DNA of 13,273 nt, taken from an uncultured Verrucomicrobiota bacterium. Its GTDB lineage: Bacteria; Verrucomicrobiota; Kiritimatiellia; CAIVKH01. The notes beneath the pieces are model-generated. The model saw nothing but the letters and a program-made list of their open reading frames with translations. It was not told where the DNA came from and made no database searches. This document shows, one piece after another, positions 5,292 through 12,662 of the stretch. The translations under genes were made by a program, and so were the position numbers. Position 1 is the stretch's first letter, and each line of letters starts with the position of its first letter. The stretch is from assembly GCA_937894535.1 (NCBI GenBank), contig CALBHI010000062.1, positions 1 to 13,273 of the forward strand, in the 5' to 3' direction.

Positions 5292-7427
5292 GTGAAGGCT
5301 TCGTGTATCCGAGGGTTATGCTGCCTGCTGGCGCTGGCGGCGGTGCCCGTGTTTTCCCAGGAAGAACCGGTGGCGACAACGCCCACCACCTACCGGATCG
5401 CCGCGGGGTGGCCAGGAGAGATCTACTGGCAGTTTGCCGAGGTGCTGCGCGAGGCCGGGCGGAACGTTGCGGAGGGTGTCGAACTGGAGTTGGTCCAGAC
5501 CGCCGGATCGGCGGAAAGCGTGCGGCTGATCGCGGAGCAGAAGGTCGATTTCGCCATCCTGCAAAGCAACGCACGTGGATACTTTACCGACACCTCCCGC
5601 CATGTCCGGGGGGTAACCGCCCTGTACACCGAGGCGATCCACCTGTTCGGATTCCGGAGCGAACACGTGGAATCCTCCGACGACCTGCATGGCCTGCGCA
5701 TCGCCACCGGCGAAAAAGGCAGCGGAACCTACGAGGATTCCCATCGCATCTTGTCCACCTTGGGCATCTACCGCAACGAATACATCGCGCTCGACACCCC
5801 GATGGGCGAGATCGCCACGCTCGGCCCGGACCGCCGGCCGGACGCTATCTTCCTGATCGACGGCTTTCCCAACAGCACCATTGCCGCCATCGGCGGCCAG
5901 GGCAAGCTGGTCAGCCTGCGCAGCCATGAACTGGACGCCCTGCTGAAGCGCTACGAGTACCTCGTTCCCGTCACCATTCCGGCCAACACCTACAGCAATC
6001 AGCCGGTCGCGGTCAAAACCGTCGGCATGCGTGCGTTGCTGGTCGCCGATGCGGATGTTCCCCGCGCCACCATCACGGCGCTGCTGCAGCGGCTCAACGA
6101 AAACACGAACTACCTGGCGTTGTCGACCCGGTACGGCGAAGACCGGAACCCCCACCAGTTGGCGAGCCAGGGCATGACCTTTCCGCTGCACGATGGGGCG
6201 CGCGATTTCTTCCGCAACCGGGTGATTCTCTCCCGCATCGTGCACGAGTGGCTGCCCGACATCCTGGTGTTCTCGGTGCTGGTGCTGGGCTGGGTCTACC
6301 TCCTGACCGGGCGGTCGCGGGCGGTGCGGCACATCCGCCGTTCCATGTACCTCAAATCGGCCTGCATCTTCGCCACGGTGTACATCCTCGCCACCCTGGT
6401 CATCCATCTGGCCGAGCAGAACCGCACGCCGGGTTTCGACAGCATCACCCGCTCGTTCTGGTCCACCGCGGTCTACGTGCTCAGCGGCCTGGAGAACCGC
6501 GAGCCGCGCACGCCGATCGGCCGCGCCGGCCTCGCCGTGCTGTTGTTTGCGGGAGTGGGTATGCTGGGATCGATCACCGGCAAGTTCGCCTCGATGTTCA
6601 TCCTGTACCGGGAGAAGAAAATGCCGAAAGACCTCGAAGACCACATCATCATCTGCAACTGGAACAACCGGGCCGAATCGCTCATCCGGGAATTGCACTC
6701 TTCCGAGGCGATCCCGGACGTGGACATCGTGGTCATCACCGACAAGAAGGACGGGGATATTCCGCGGCTGATCCGCGAGGACGACACCAAGGGATCGCCC
6801 TTCAAGCACGTGTGCTGCTGCACCGGCAGCCCGCTCAATAGCGAGGTCGTGACCAGCGCGCGGCCGCATGCCGCGCGAGCCATCGTCATCCTGGCCAACG
6901 ACGGGGTGGCGGATCCGGATGCGCAGAGCGCGCTGATCGCGCTGGTTGTGCGCAGCCAGGTGACCGCCGCCAAACCGGCGGACGGGAAGCAACCGCACCT
7001 GATCGCGGAATGCGTCGATCCGCGGAAGCGCCAACTGCTCAAGAGCGCCGGCATCGACGAAATCATCTGCTCCTCGCAATACGGCCTGGGCGTGCTGGCG
7101 CAGTGCTGTCTGCACCGCAACATCTCGCAGGTATACGACCGCATCCTGCACTTCACCGAGGACTCCAGCGAGCTGTATGTGGCGGGCGGGGACCAACTGC
7201 CCCGCAACACCACCGGGCGCACCTACCACGAAATCTGCGTGGCCATCCTGCAGCAGCACGATCCGCAAAAGCCGGTCACCCCGATCGGCATCCAGCGCAA
7301 GAACGGAGAGTGCCTGATCAATCCCAAGGGCGAGAACAACAAGTTCACGATGGAGGAGGGCGATGCCCTGATCGTGATTGCCTTCACGACGCCCGACCTG
7401 TCGGGAATCGACTGCACGACAGGGTAA
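5292..7427 (+). CDS. TAXI-type solute-binding domain fused to an ion-channel pore and RCK domain
   Basis: A 711-residue predicted ligand-gated ion channel. Residues 1-22 form a signal peptide (LCCLLALAAVPVFS), which favours the GTG start at 5292, preceded by GGGGTGG, over an in-frame TTG at 5202. Residues 34-300 resemble TAXI/TRAP solute-binding proteins: YRIAAGWPGEIYW, then TAGSAESVRLIAEQKVDFAI, LYTEAIHLF and a GEKGSGTY-like loop. A helix at 321-338 is followed by a basic, cytoplasmic loop (341-353). Then comes an outer pore helix (354-374), a re-entrant loop with FWSTAV and filter residues LSGLEN (397-402), and an inner helix (411-437). Residues 450-700 are an RCK domain closest by eye to MthK: HIIICNWNNRAESLI, LIAECVDPRKRQLLKSAGID, and a C-terminal MEEGDALIVIA. 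The nucleotide-binding GxGxxG is absent, as in MthK and Castor/Pollux. Predicted topology puts the sensor in the periplasm and RCK in the cytosol. The ligand and ion are unknown. Confidence 0.85.
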   Translation: MKASCIRGLCCLLALAAVPVFSQEEPVATTPTTYRIAAGWPGEIYWQFAEVLREAGRNVAEGVELELVQTAGSAESVRLIAEQKVDFAILQSNARGYFTDTSRHVRGVTALYTEAIHLFGFRSEHVESSDDLHGLRIATGEKGSGTYEDSHRILSTLGIYRNEYIALDTPMGEIATLGPDRRPDAIFLIDGFPNSTIAAIGGQGKLVSLRSHELDALLKRYEYLVPVTIPANTYSNQPVAVKTVGMRALLVADADVPRATITALLQRLNENTNYLALSTRYGEDRNPHQLASQGMTFPLHDGARDFFRNRVILSRIVHEWLPDILVFSVLVLGWVYLLTGRSRAVRHIRRSMYLKSACIFATVYILATLVIHLAEQNRTPGFDSITRSFWSTAVYVLSGLENREPRTPIGRAGLAVLLFAGVGMLGSITGKFASMFILYREKKMPKDLEDHIIICNWNNRAESLIRELHSSEAIPDVDIVVITDKKDGDIPRLIREDDTKGSPFKHVCCCTGSPLNSEVVTSARPHAARAIVILANDGVADPDAQSALIALVVRSQVTAAKPADGKQPHLIAECVDPRKRQLLKSAGIDEIICSSQYGLGVLAQCCLHRNISQVYDRILHFTEDSSELYVAGGDQLPRNTTGRTYHEICVAILQQHDPQKPVTPIGIQRKNGECLINPKGENNKFTMEEGDALIVIAFTTPDLSGIDCTTG

Positions 7428-7457
7428 GCGGTACAGCCCGGGTTCATCCGGTCCGCG

Positions 7458-9503
7458 TCACGCCGGCAGGGTCTTCATCACCACCGGCGCGATCGGACCT
7501 TCGGGGGTGAGGAGGCGGACGAGGGCGTGGTAGTTGGGAAGTTCCTGCATCTGTTTTCGGGTGAAGGGTTCGCAGAACTTCTCCAGGCGCTCGGCATCAG
7601 GCACCCCCAGGCGGAAGAAGATCATGTTGCCGACGTTGCCGAGGATCGCGTCCACCACGCTTTGCCGCCCCCGGTTCCCGTTCAGCTGACCGAGGTGCTG
7701 GTTGGCGACGTGCATCCGCAATCCGAACTTCCTGGCCTCGGAGAACATCGCGGCGATGTTCTCCGACACGAAATTCTGGAACTCGTCGATGTACACATTC
7801 ACCGGCTTGCGCGTTCCATTGGACTGGAGGCTCCGCTTGAGCCCGGCGGCAAAGATCTGGCTGGTCAGCAGGGATCCCAGCAAGCTGCTTCCCCGCGCGC
7901 CCAGCATGCCCTTGTTCAGGTTCACCAACACGATCCCGCCCGCATCCAGCCGTTCGTCCAGGGCCAGTTCGTTCCGTTCGTGGCCGAGCATACGCCCGAG
8001 GAAACTCGCCTGGATCAGCGGCGACACCTTGCTGGTGATATAGGGAACGATGTTCGCCAACGCTGCTTCTCCGCCGACCTGTTCGGCATTTTTCCGCCAA
8101 AACTCCACGACCATGGGATTGGTGCAGGTGCTGTACAGATTCTGCCGGAGGGTGGTGTTGGTCATGATGCGCTCAAACTGGACCAGCGAGGGGGACGGTC
8201 CGGACTGGCACATCATCAACATGATGGTGTTGCGGAAATACAGCTCGAACATCGGCCCGAATGCTTCGGGATTGTCCCAGATGCTCTGGAAAAACGAGAC
8301 AAACTCGTTGACCACGAAATCCACGCGGCGCTCGTGGATGGCATCGCGCGGAACATCAAAGATGTTGAAGCCAACCGGATCGGCGGGATCATTCGGATCG
8401 ACCACCAGCACATCGCCCGCGCGCGACTTCGGGACGAGTTTGACAACATCCCGGAACAGGTCGCCGTGCGGGTCCAGCAATACCACGGCCTCTCCCTTCT
8501 CCATGTCATGCCGGATCATCCGTGTCAGCAGGGTACTCTTCCCGGTGCCGGTCGCGCCAACGATGTAGGTATGCCGGTCGCGCACGTCGGCGGACAGCCG
8601 CACAGGATCGCCATCAATCTCCCCGATGTGCATGCCGTGGCGGGGAAGCGCCGGCAGGTAGGTGTTGTGGGTGGTGGCGAGGTTCAGCCGCTGGCGCAGT
8701 TGCTTCGGAGGCAGCAGGCGGGGGAATTTCCACCCGTCGGGGTAGGCCATGGACAAGTCCATTTCCGGGGCCTTGCCCTTGCCGCCGCGCACCGTAGTGC
8801 GGATATCGCACTCGGTGTCGTAGATCTCGCGGCCGAGCAATTCCAGCGCAGCCCGGGGAACGGCCCGTCCGCGGGTGATGCCGGCCCGGATGCCGATATG
8901 CCACCCGAATTTCCGCACCAGCCACAGGGAAAGGAACTGCTGAAGGGCGGCGCTGTAGTCCTTGCGGTCGATCACGCCCATGAGTTCGTTGAAGCCGAGG
9001 GACAGCGACGAGGCGAGCACCTTCTCCCACTTGTCGTCCAGCACGTGCCGGGTGAAGGCCAATTCCACCACCTCGATCTGCGGAACCTGTTCGATGAACT
9101 CGGTGGCGAAGGCGACCAGGTTGGGCGGCTGGACCGCGCCGAGCGCGGGAGTGCGGATGGTTACGCTGGTGGGTGATCCCGTTGTTTTGCTCAAACCGAA
9201 GCCGAGGCGTCCGTCGGCACTGGCGGCGAGGTCCCGCGTGCGGGGGATCACCTGCAGCCAGGTATAGCGATGGTATTCCGGATGGGGACGGTGGACCCGG
9301 CAGGAGTAATCATATCCCTGGCGCTTCAAGGCCCCCAGCACGATCGACATCCGCTGGGTCAACTCCTTGCTCGGCTTTCCCAGGACCCCCTGCGTTTCCA
9401 ACGCGAAGGAAAAGAGGGACTCGCCGGCGGGTCGCGAAAGGACAATGCGCAGGGTCTCGCCCTGCTTGAGCAGCGACAGCAGTTTGTAATCGATCGGATG
9501 CAT
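7458..9503 (-). CDS. HerA/VirD4-TraD-like ATPase (orphan)
   Basis: A 681-residue predicted DNA-pumping ATPase of the HerA/FtsK superfamily. Residues 1-300 form an N-terminal region I cannot assign. Walker A is IVGATGTGKSTL (314-325), followed by VVLLDPHGDLF (340-350), characteristic of coupling-protein-like ATPases. The Walker B acids are in VYIDEFQNF (570-578), and the following ARKFGLRMHVANQHLGQL (590-607) holds the conserved sensor Gln, as in the TraD/TraG C-terminal part. No membrane helices are seen, unlike true VirD4. ATG at 9503 is preferred over TTG at 9509 because GGAGG lies 7 bases before the ATG. No relaxase, mating-pair or NurA nuclease gene is present nearby. It is convergent with the channel gene, with 30 bases between the stops. 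Superfamily is firm; the biological role is open. Confidence 0.85.
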   Translation of the reverse strand: MHPIDYKLLSLLKQGETLRIVLSRPAGESLFSFALETQGVLGKPSKELTQRMSIVLGALKRQGYDYSCRVHRPHPEYHRYTWLQVIPRTRDLAASADGRLGFGLSKTTGSPTSVTIRTPALGAVQPPNLVAFATEFIEQVPQIEVVELAFTRHVLDDKWEKVLASSLSLGFNELMGVIDRKDYSAALQQFLSLWLVRKFGWHIGIRAGITRGRAVPRAALELLGREIYDTECDIRTTVRGGKGKAPEMDLSMAYPDGWKFPRLLPPKQLRQRLNLATTHNTYLPALPRHGMHIGEIDGDPVRLSADVRDRHTYIVGATGTGKSTLLTRMIRHDMEKGEAVVLLDPHGDLFRDVVKLVPKSRAGDVLVVDPNDPADPVGFNIFDVPRDAIHERRVDFVVNEFVSFFQSIWDNPEAFGPMFELYFRNTIMLMMCQSGPSPSLVQFERIMTNTTLRQNLYSTCTNPMVVEFWRKNAEQVGGEAALANIVPYITSKVSPLIQASFLGRMLGHERNELALDERLDAGGIVLVNLNKGMLGARGSSLLGSLLTSQIFAAGLKRSLQSNGTRKPVNVYIDEFQNFVSENIAAMFSEARKFGLRMHVANQHLGQLNGNRGRQSVVDAILGNVGNMIFFRLGVPDAERLEKFCEPFTRKQMQELPNYHALVRLLTPEGPIAPVVMKTLPA

Positions 9504-9605
9504 GAGCAAACCTCCGCGAGGACATTACCGGATTCACACACACGGCTCAAGGCGATGCACCGACAAAACCGGCCGCAAGGAAGCCGCACCGGCACAGGCA
9601 CCCTT

Positions 9606-9651
9606 TCCGTACGGACAAGGCCCTGCCAAGGCTTCACCGCGCCGGCGCGGT
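9606..9651. repeat. Two perfect palindromes in the gap between the ATPase and the PqiA-like gene
   Basis: TCCGTACGGA (9606-9615) and ACCGCGCCGGCGCGGT (9636-9651) are perfect dyads within the 167-base noncoding interval 9504-9670. On the minus strand they lie after the PqiA-like stop and before the ATPase start. The longer one could fold as a 6-bp stem with a CCGG loop but has no T-tract after it, so it may be an operator or attenuating hairpin. In GC-rich DNA such palindromes also arise by chance. Confidence 0.35.
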
Positions 9652-9670
9652 CACCAACAGCACTGCCGCC

Positions 9671-10249
9671 TCAACCCGTTCGCTCTCCGCAAACTCCAGC
9701 AACCTGTTGGCCCCGGGAGTTGATCACCTTCTCCGTGAGCAGCGCATTGGCCATACTCACGAGCACGGCGACAAAGAACCAATACAACGCCGGCTCGACG
9801 ATAAAGCGCGTCACATCGCCCAGCTTGCCCCAGACACAAAGAATGCCGACAACAAACACGTCCAGCATCGACCAGCGACCCAGGGCATGCAGCGCATGCG
9901 CGGTACGGCTCATCCATCCGGGCGACTGGTGCCGCGGCCACATCAACCGGAACCAGATGGCGGCATTGGCACCCAGCTTGGCGATCGGGAAAAGCACCGA
10001 GAAGAGCAAGATGACCACGGCCAGGAAGATATTCCCCCCCGTCCACAGCTTGCCGATCGAGGAAAGAATCGAAAACGTCTCGCGGGTGTCCAGCAGCCGC
10101 ACGCTGATGCCGGCTATGTTCTTCCGCATCGTGGTTCCCACCGTGATGGAATCACCGGTCAATCCCACGAACAAGCAGACTGCGTTGGCCACAAGCAAAA
10201 CGCCGATCAACCACCGGAGGTCGATGGCGGGACGCGTCACCGGCGACAC
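9671..10249 (-). CDS. PqiA-family inner-membrane protein, single module
   Basis: A protein of about 192 residues matching one PqiA module. Known E. coli PqiA has two such modules in tandem and acts with the MCE protein PqiB in envelope lipid transport. Visible features are an N-terminal membrane helix (RWLIGVLLVANAVCLFVGL), then FSILSSIGKLWTGGNIFLAVVI, SVLFPIAKL, GRWSMLDVFVVGIL and a final helix (YWFFVAVLVSMANALL). The SxxxGxLW...G and WSMLDVFVV segments are the PqiA hallmarks. The cysteine zinc-ribbon pairs of longer homologues are absent. The start is uncertain: GTG at 10249 gives a clean N-terminus, while GTG at 10282 has a better ribosome-binding site (GGGGAAA) and would overlap the preceding gene. 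It directly follows the MCE gene, so the two are coupled. Confidence 0.8.
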   Translation of the reverse strand: MSPVTRPAIDLRWLIGVLLVANAVCLFVGLTGDSITVGTTMRKNIAGISVRLLDTRETFSILSSIGKLWTGGNIFLAVVILLFSVLFPIAKLGANAAIWFRLMWPRHQSPGWMSRTAHALHALGRWSMLDVFVVGILCVWGKLGDVTRFIVEPALYWFFVAVLVSMANALLTEKVINSRGQQVAGVCGERTG

Positions 10250-10265
10250 CGCCCAGGGCTCACCA

Positions 10266-11114
10266 TCAGGACTTCCAGACACGGGCAACTTTCCCCAACA
10301 CGATGTTGAGCAGGATGAACAGGCCGACAAACAGGATGCACCAGGTGACCACCGCCGGCGAAGGCCTGGAAACGATCATCTCCTGAATGCTGGCATGCGC
10401 CTTCTGAATCACGTCGCCGGGGGACGGCAAAACGACCTCACCCTGGGGAGCTGGCTTGGCGGGTGCCTCCGGTGGAACGAGGGCCTGGCCTTCGGCGGCG
10501 GGAGGACCGATCCGGTTAAGCACCTTTTCAACATACGGGATGGCATGAAAAAACACGGCCTGGGTGAGAACGGCCGCCAGGGCCGCACACAGGATCAATC
10601 CGGCCGTGCCTACCAGCGAGCGGAAAACCAACCAAAGCACGACCACGGCGGCAAGCGCTACACCGATCGACATCACCGTGGACTTGGTACTCCACTTCTT
10701 GACCATGACCCCAAGGGTCGAGGACGATGCGATACGGGACCCGCGGGGAAGCAGCTGGGCTCCGGGCTCAACCGCCTCGGTGGTGATTTGGACCTTGCCG
10801 GTGGACGGGAGGTACAGCGATCCGACCTTGAGCATCTGCATCGCCGATGCGTCCTTGATCAGCAGATTGGCCACATGGTCGCCACCCTCTTGCGTAACGG
10901 ACGCGACCTCTCCGGCCAAGACCTTGTCCACGTAGACGGGTTGTCCCTTTTCAATCGTGGCCCCCGGAGGAACCAAGACCTGCAATGGCAGGGGGCGCGA
11001 GCACCCGCACAACAGGAACGAGGCGACAACGAGAACCCATGGCATCTGTTTGGAGCAGCGAGCCAAACCACGACCGCCATTCAACGGGAAAACACCCTTA
11101 TACCGCGATTTCAT
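10266..11114 (-). CDS. MCE-domain lipoprotein with C-terminal membrane helices
   Basis: A 282-residue envelope protein. The ATG at 11114 is set by AAGGGGGG 6 bases upstream. A hydrophobic stretch ends in LLCGC, giving a possible lipidated Cys38. Residues about 45-128 resemble an MCE (MlaD/PqiB-type) domain: GQPVYVDKVLAGEVASV, YLPSTGKVQITTEAVEPGAQLLPRGSRI, including the hydrophobic strand order and the closing PxGSRI-like turn. Unusually, it is followed by hydrophobic helices at 147-166, 168-187 and 254-274, with a Pro/Ala-rich linker (203-232) between the last two. Canonical MlaD and PqiB have only an N-terminal helix. The neighbour downstream is PqiA-like, supporting a lipid-transport role. 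The MCE call is by eye and moderately sure. Confidence 0.7.
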   Translation of the reverse strand: MKSRYKGVFPLNGGRGLARCSKQMPWVLVVASFLLCGCSRPLPLQVLVPPGATIEKGQPVYVDKVLAGEVASVTQEGGDHVANLLIKDASAMQMLKVGSLYLPSTGKVQITTEAVEPGAQLLPRGSRIASSSTLGVMVKKWSTKSTVMSIGVALAAVVVLWLVFRSLVGTAGLILCAALAAVLTQAVFFHAIPYVEKVLNRIGPPAAEGQALVPPEAPAKPAPQGEVVLPSPGDVIQKAHASIQEMIVSRPSPAVVTWCILFVGLFILLNIVLGKVARVWKS

Positions 11115-11217
11115 ACACAACCCCCCTTGCCTCTTGCTTCATATCGTATTTCTGATCCCTGTCCAGCATCGTTTATCCGGTGATTGGTCAACGTATGTTG
11201 CCCGCCACGAGAATCCT
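11115..11217. other. 103-base noncoding gap between lipoprotein and MCE genes
   Basis: This interval is less GC-rich than its flanks. On the minus strand it contains TTGACC (a possible -35 hexamer, near 11190) but no convincing -10 at proper spacing. I see no terminator, so cotranscription of the two genes remains possible. Confidence 0.3.
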
Positions 11218-11868
11218 TTACTCCGACGGGAAAACGCCGCCAAAAGCCCGGACAAGCAAAGCGACCGCCTCCGGATTGACATCGGAGGCAAGCACCGGAG
11301 TACCGCGGACAACATCACCCAACCCGGCATTCGCGCGGGAAAAACTCCCGGAACGCACATCGGTGGCAGACATCAGCATGTACCGGGTCGATTGATCCGG
11401 TTGGTCGACGTTCAACTCCGCCTGGCAATCCAGCGACCAGGCCGTCACCCGCAACCGGTTGCCGGGATTCAGGGCCAAGTGGCTATTCACGGCGGCGACC
11501 AGGCCATCCATATCGCGAATCTGATCGGGGATCCTGGCGGCGAGGGCAAACCGGCGGGTATCGGGATCGACCGGCAAGGCCTGCGTTCCACCCACCACAA
11601 CCAGGCGCAACGGTTGCTCGATCTGGTCTCCGGACTCCAGCGACAAGGCACAACGCAGCGTAAGCGGATAGAGCAACGTACACGCCACCTCGGGGCTGAA
11701 TTCAGCGGAACGAAGGATGCCCGACACCGACCAGGCTTCCCCGTCACGGGTAAAGGCGACCTGGTCTACCGCCACGCCTCCTCCGCGACGGCAACCAACA
11801 AGGTGAATCGAGGCCGTCAAGCCGGCAGCCAACACCAACCAACGAACGGAACGGGATCGAGCATGCAT
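11218..11868 (-). CDS. Predicted lipoprotein upstream of the MCE/PqiA pair
   Basis: A 216-residue protein with a clear lipoprotein signal: basic start MHARSRSVRW, hydrophobic core, and lipobox LVGC with Cys26 as the lipidated residue. The remainder is mostly beta-strand-like with few charged clusters. Cysteines at about 63, 73 and 152 could form a disulfide in the periplasm. The ATG at 11868 is preceded by AAAGGA. It heads the minus-strand gene run lipoprotein-MCE-PqiA. In E. coli the pqiABC operon also contains a lipoprotein (PqiC), so an analogous role is possible, but I see no recognisable PqiC sequence motif. Function unassigned. Confidence 0.75.
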   Translation of the reverse strand: MHARSRSVRWLVLAAGLTASIHLVGCRRGGGVAVDQVAFTRDGEAWSVSGILRSAEFSPEVACTLLYPLTLRCALSLESGDQIEQPLRLVVVGGTQALPVDPDTRRFALAARIPDQIRDMDGLVAAVNSHLALNPGNRLRVTAWSLDCQAELNVDQPDQSTRYMLMSATDVRSGSFSRANAGLGDVVRGTPVLASDVNPEAVALLVRAFGGVFPSE

Positions 11869-12012
11869 TGAGGAATCCTTTCAACGGGTTACCGGTAAAG
11901 ACGCCGACACGGCGAAAATCTTCGCGGGTGTTATTCTTGGATCTTGCCGATCATACGTGGAGAGATTTCCCCCGGTTGTGCGTCTATACCGGCAAGAGGG
12001 AGCCACAAGGAA

Positions 12013-12216
12013 ATGATGATCCACTTCATGCCCGATACCGAAGAAGCCTTTCAGCGGGAGGTAGCCCTGGCGCCGACCGCCCCGGAGATCCGGGTGGACG
12101 GCTTCGTCCTGATTGATCCGGCCCGCGATGATCTGATCCAGCATCACGAATTGAACGGACGCACGCTGATCGAGGTGCGGGTCATCGGGGAGCGCATCAT
12201 GGCCATTTACATCTAA
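12013..12216 (+). CDS. Small 67-residue protein preceding the SET gene
   Basis: A short acidic protein beginning MMIHFMPDTEEAFQREV and ending in beta-strand-like RTLIEVRVIGERIMAIYI. No signal peptide or membrane helix. The start is one of three in-frame ATGs (12013, 12016, 12028); 12013 has GAGGGAG about 10 bases upstream. It ends 17 bases before the SET-domain gene on the same strand and is likely cotranscribed. I do not recognise the family; a partner or substrate of the SET protein is only a possibility from position. Confidence 0.6.
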   Translation: MMIHFMPDTEEAFQREVALAPTAPEIRVDGFVLIDPARDDLIQHHELNGRTLIEVRVIGERIMAIYI

Positions 12217-12233
12217 TCATCAAGGGAGACATT

Positions 12234-12662
12234 ATGTTACTCGTTCATGCGACCAAAGGTCCGAGCACGATTCATGGCCAGGGACTGATTGCCCGGCAGT
12301 TCATCCCGAAAGGGACGCGTATCTGGGAATTCCGCCGCGGTTATGACCAGACCTTCACACCGGAGCAACTGATAGCGCTGCCGACCTTCGCGCGCCAGCA
12401 GATCCTGTACTATTCGTATTTTGATCCCCGCAGCAGGGTCTATGTGACCAGCCTCGATGATGATCGCCATACCAATCATGCGGAAAACCCCAACTGCATT
12501 CTCGATGACGACGGGGATTCGACCATCGCATCGCGCGACATCCACGAGGGCGAGGAAATTTTGTGGGATTACCGGCCCTGGGGAGGGGTGGAGCACCATT
12601 TTTCGGAAGTCGCGTTGATGCCGCACGAGCGGTATGATGGCGCCTCGGGAGGAAAGTCATGA
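12234..12662 (+). CDS. Compact SET-domain protein (predicted lysine methyltransferase)
   Basis: A 142-residue cytosolic protein consisting of essentially only a SET domain, which in known members transfers methyl from S-adenosylmethionine to protein lysines. Motifs in order: HGQGLIARQFIPKGTRIWEF (14-33, the GxG opening), NHAENPN (81-87, the NHxxxPN cofactor and pseudoknot motif) and EGEEILWDY (105-113, the catalytic Tyr motif). The three-cysteine post-SET zinc site is absent, as in many small bacterial and viral SET proteins. ATG is preceded by AGGGAG with 5 bases between. The stop overlaps the next start (ATGA). The target protein is unknown; none of the neighbours is a chromatin protein. 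Confidence 0.85.
   Translation: MLLVHATKGPSTIHGQGLIARQFIPKGTRIWEFRRGYDQTFTPEQLIALPTFARQQILYYSYFDPRSRVYVTSLDDDRHTNHAENPNCILDDDGDSTIASRDIHEGEEILWDYRPWGGVEHHFSEVALMPHERYDGASGGKS

Noticed and set aside
5316..7268. A 650-residue open frame on the minus strand across the channel gene
   Set aside because: It lies entirely antisense to a gene with clear domains, and its composition (many Arg, Gly, Asp, Gln, Val with no hydrophobic pattern) is what the complement of a high-GC3 gene gives.
7428..7457. Shared bidirectional terminator between the convergent channel and ATPase genes
   Set aside because: The 30-base gap has no clear stem-loop or T-tract on either strand.
7527..9176. A 549-residue plus-strand open frame across the HerA-like gene
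   Set aside because: Antisense shadow of a gene with intact Walker motifs; low-complexity composition rich in His, Gln, Asp and Val.
9270..11183. A 637-residue plus-strand open frame spanning the ATPase start, PqiA-like and MCE genes
   Set aside because: It crosses three minus-strand genes with proper ribosome-binding sites and shows no domain-like sequence.
11869..12012. Promoters in the divergent interval between the lipoprotein and the 67-residue protein
   Set aside because: TTGGAT, TTGCCG, TATTCT and TATACC hexamers occur but none pair at 16-18 base spacing, so no promoter is called although one is expected.
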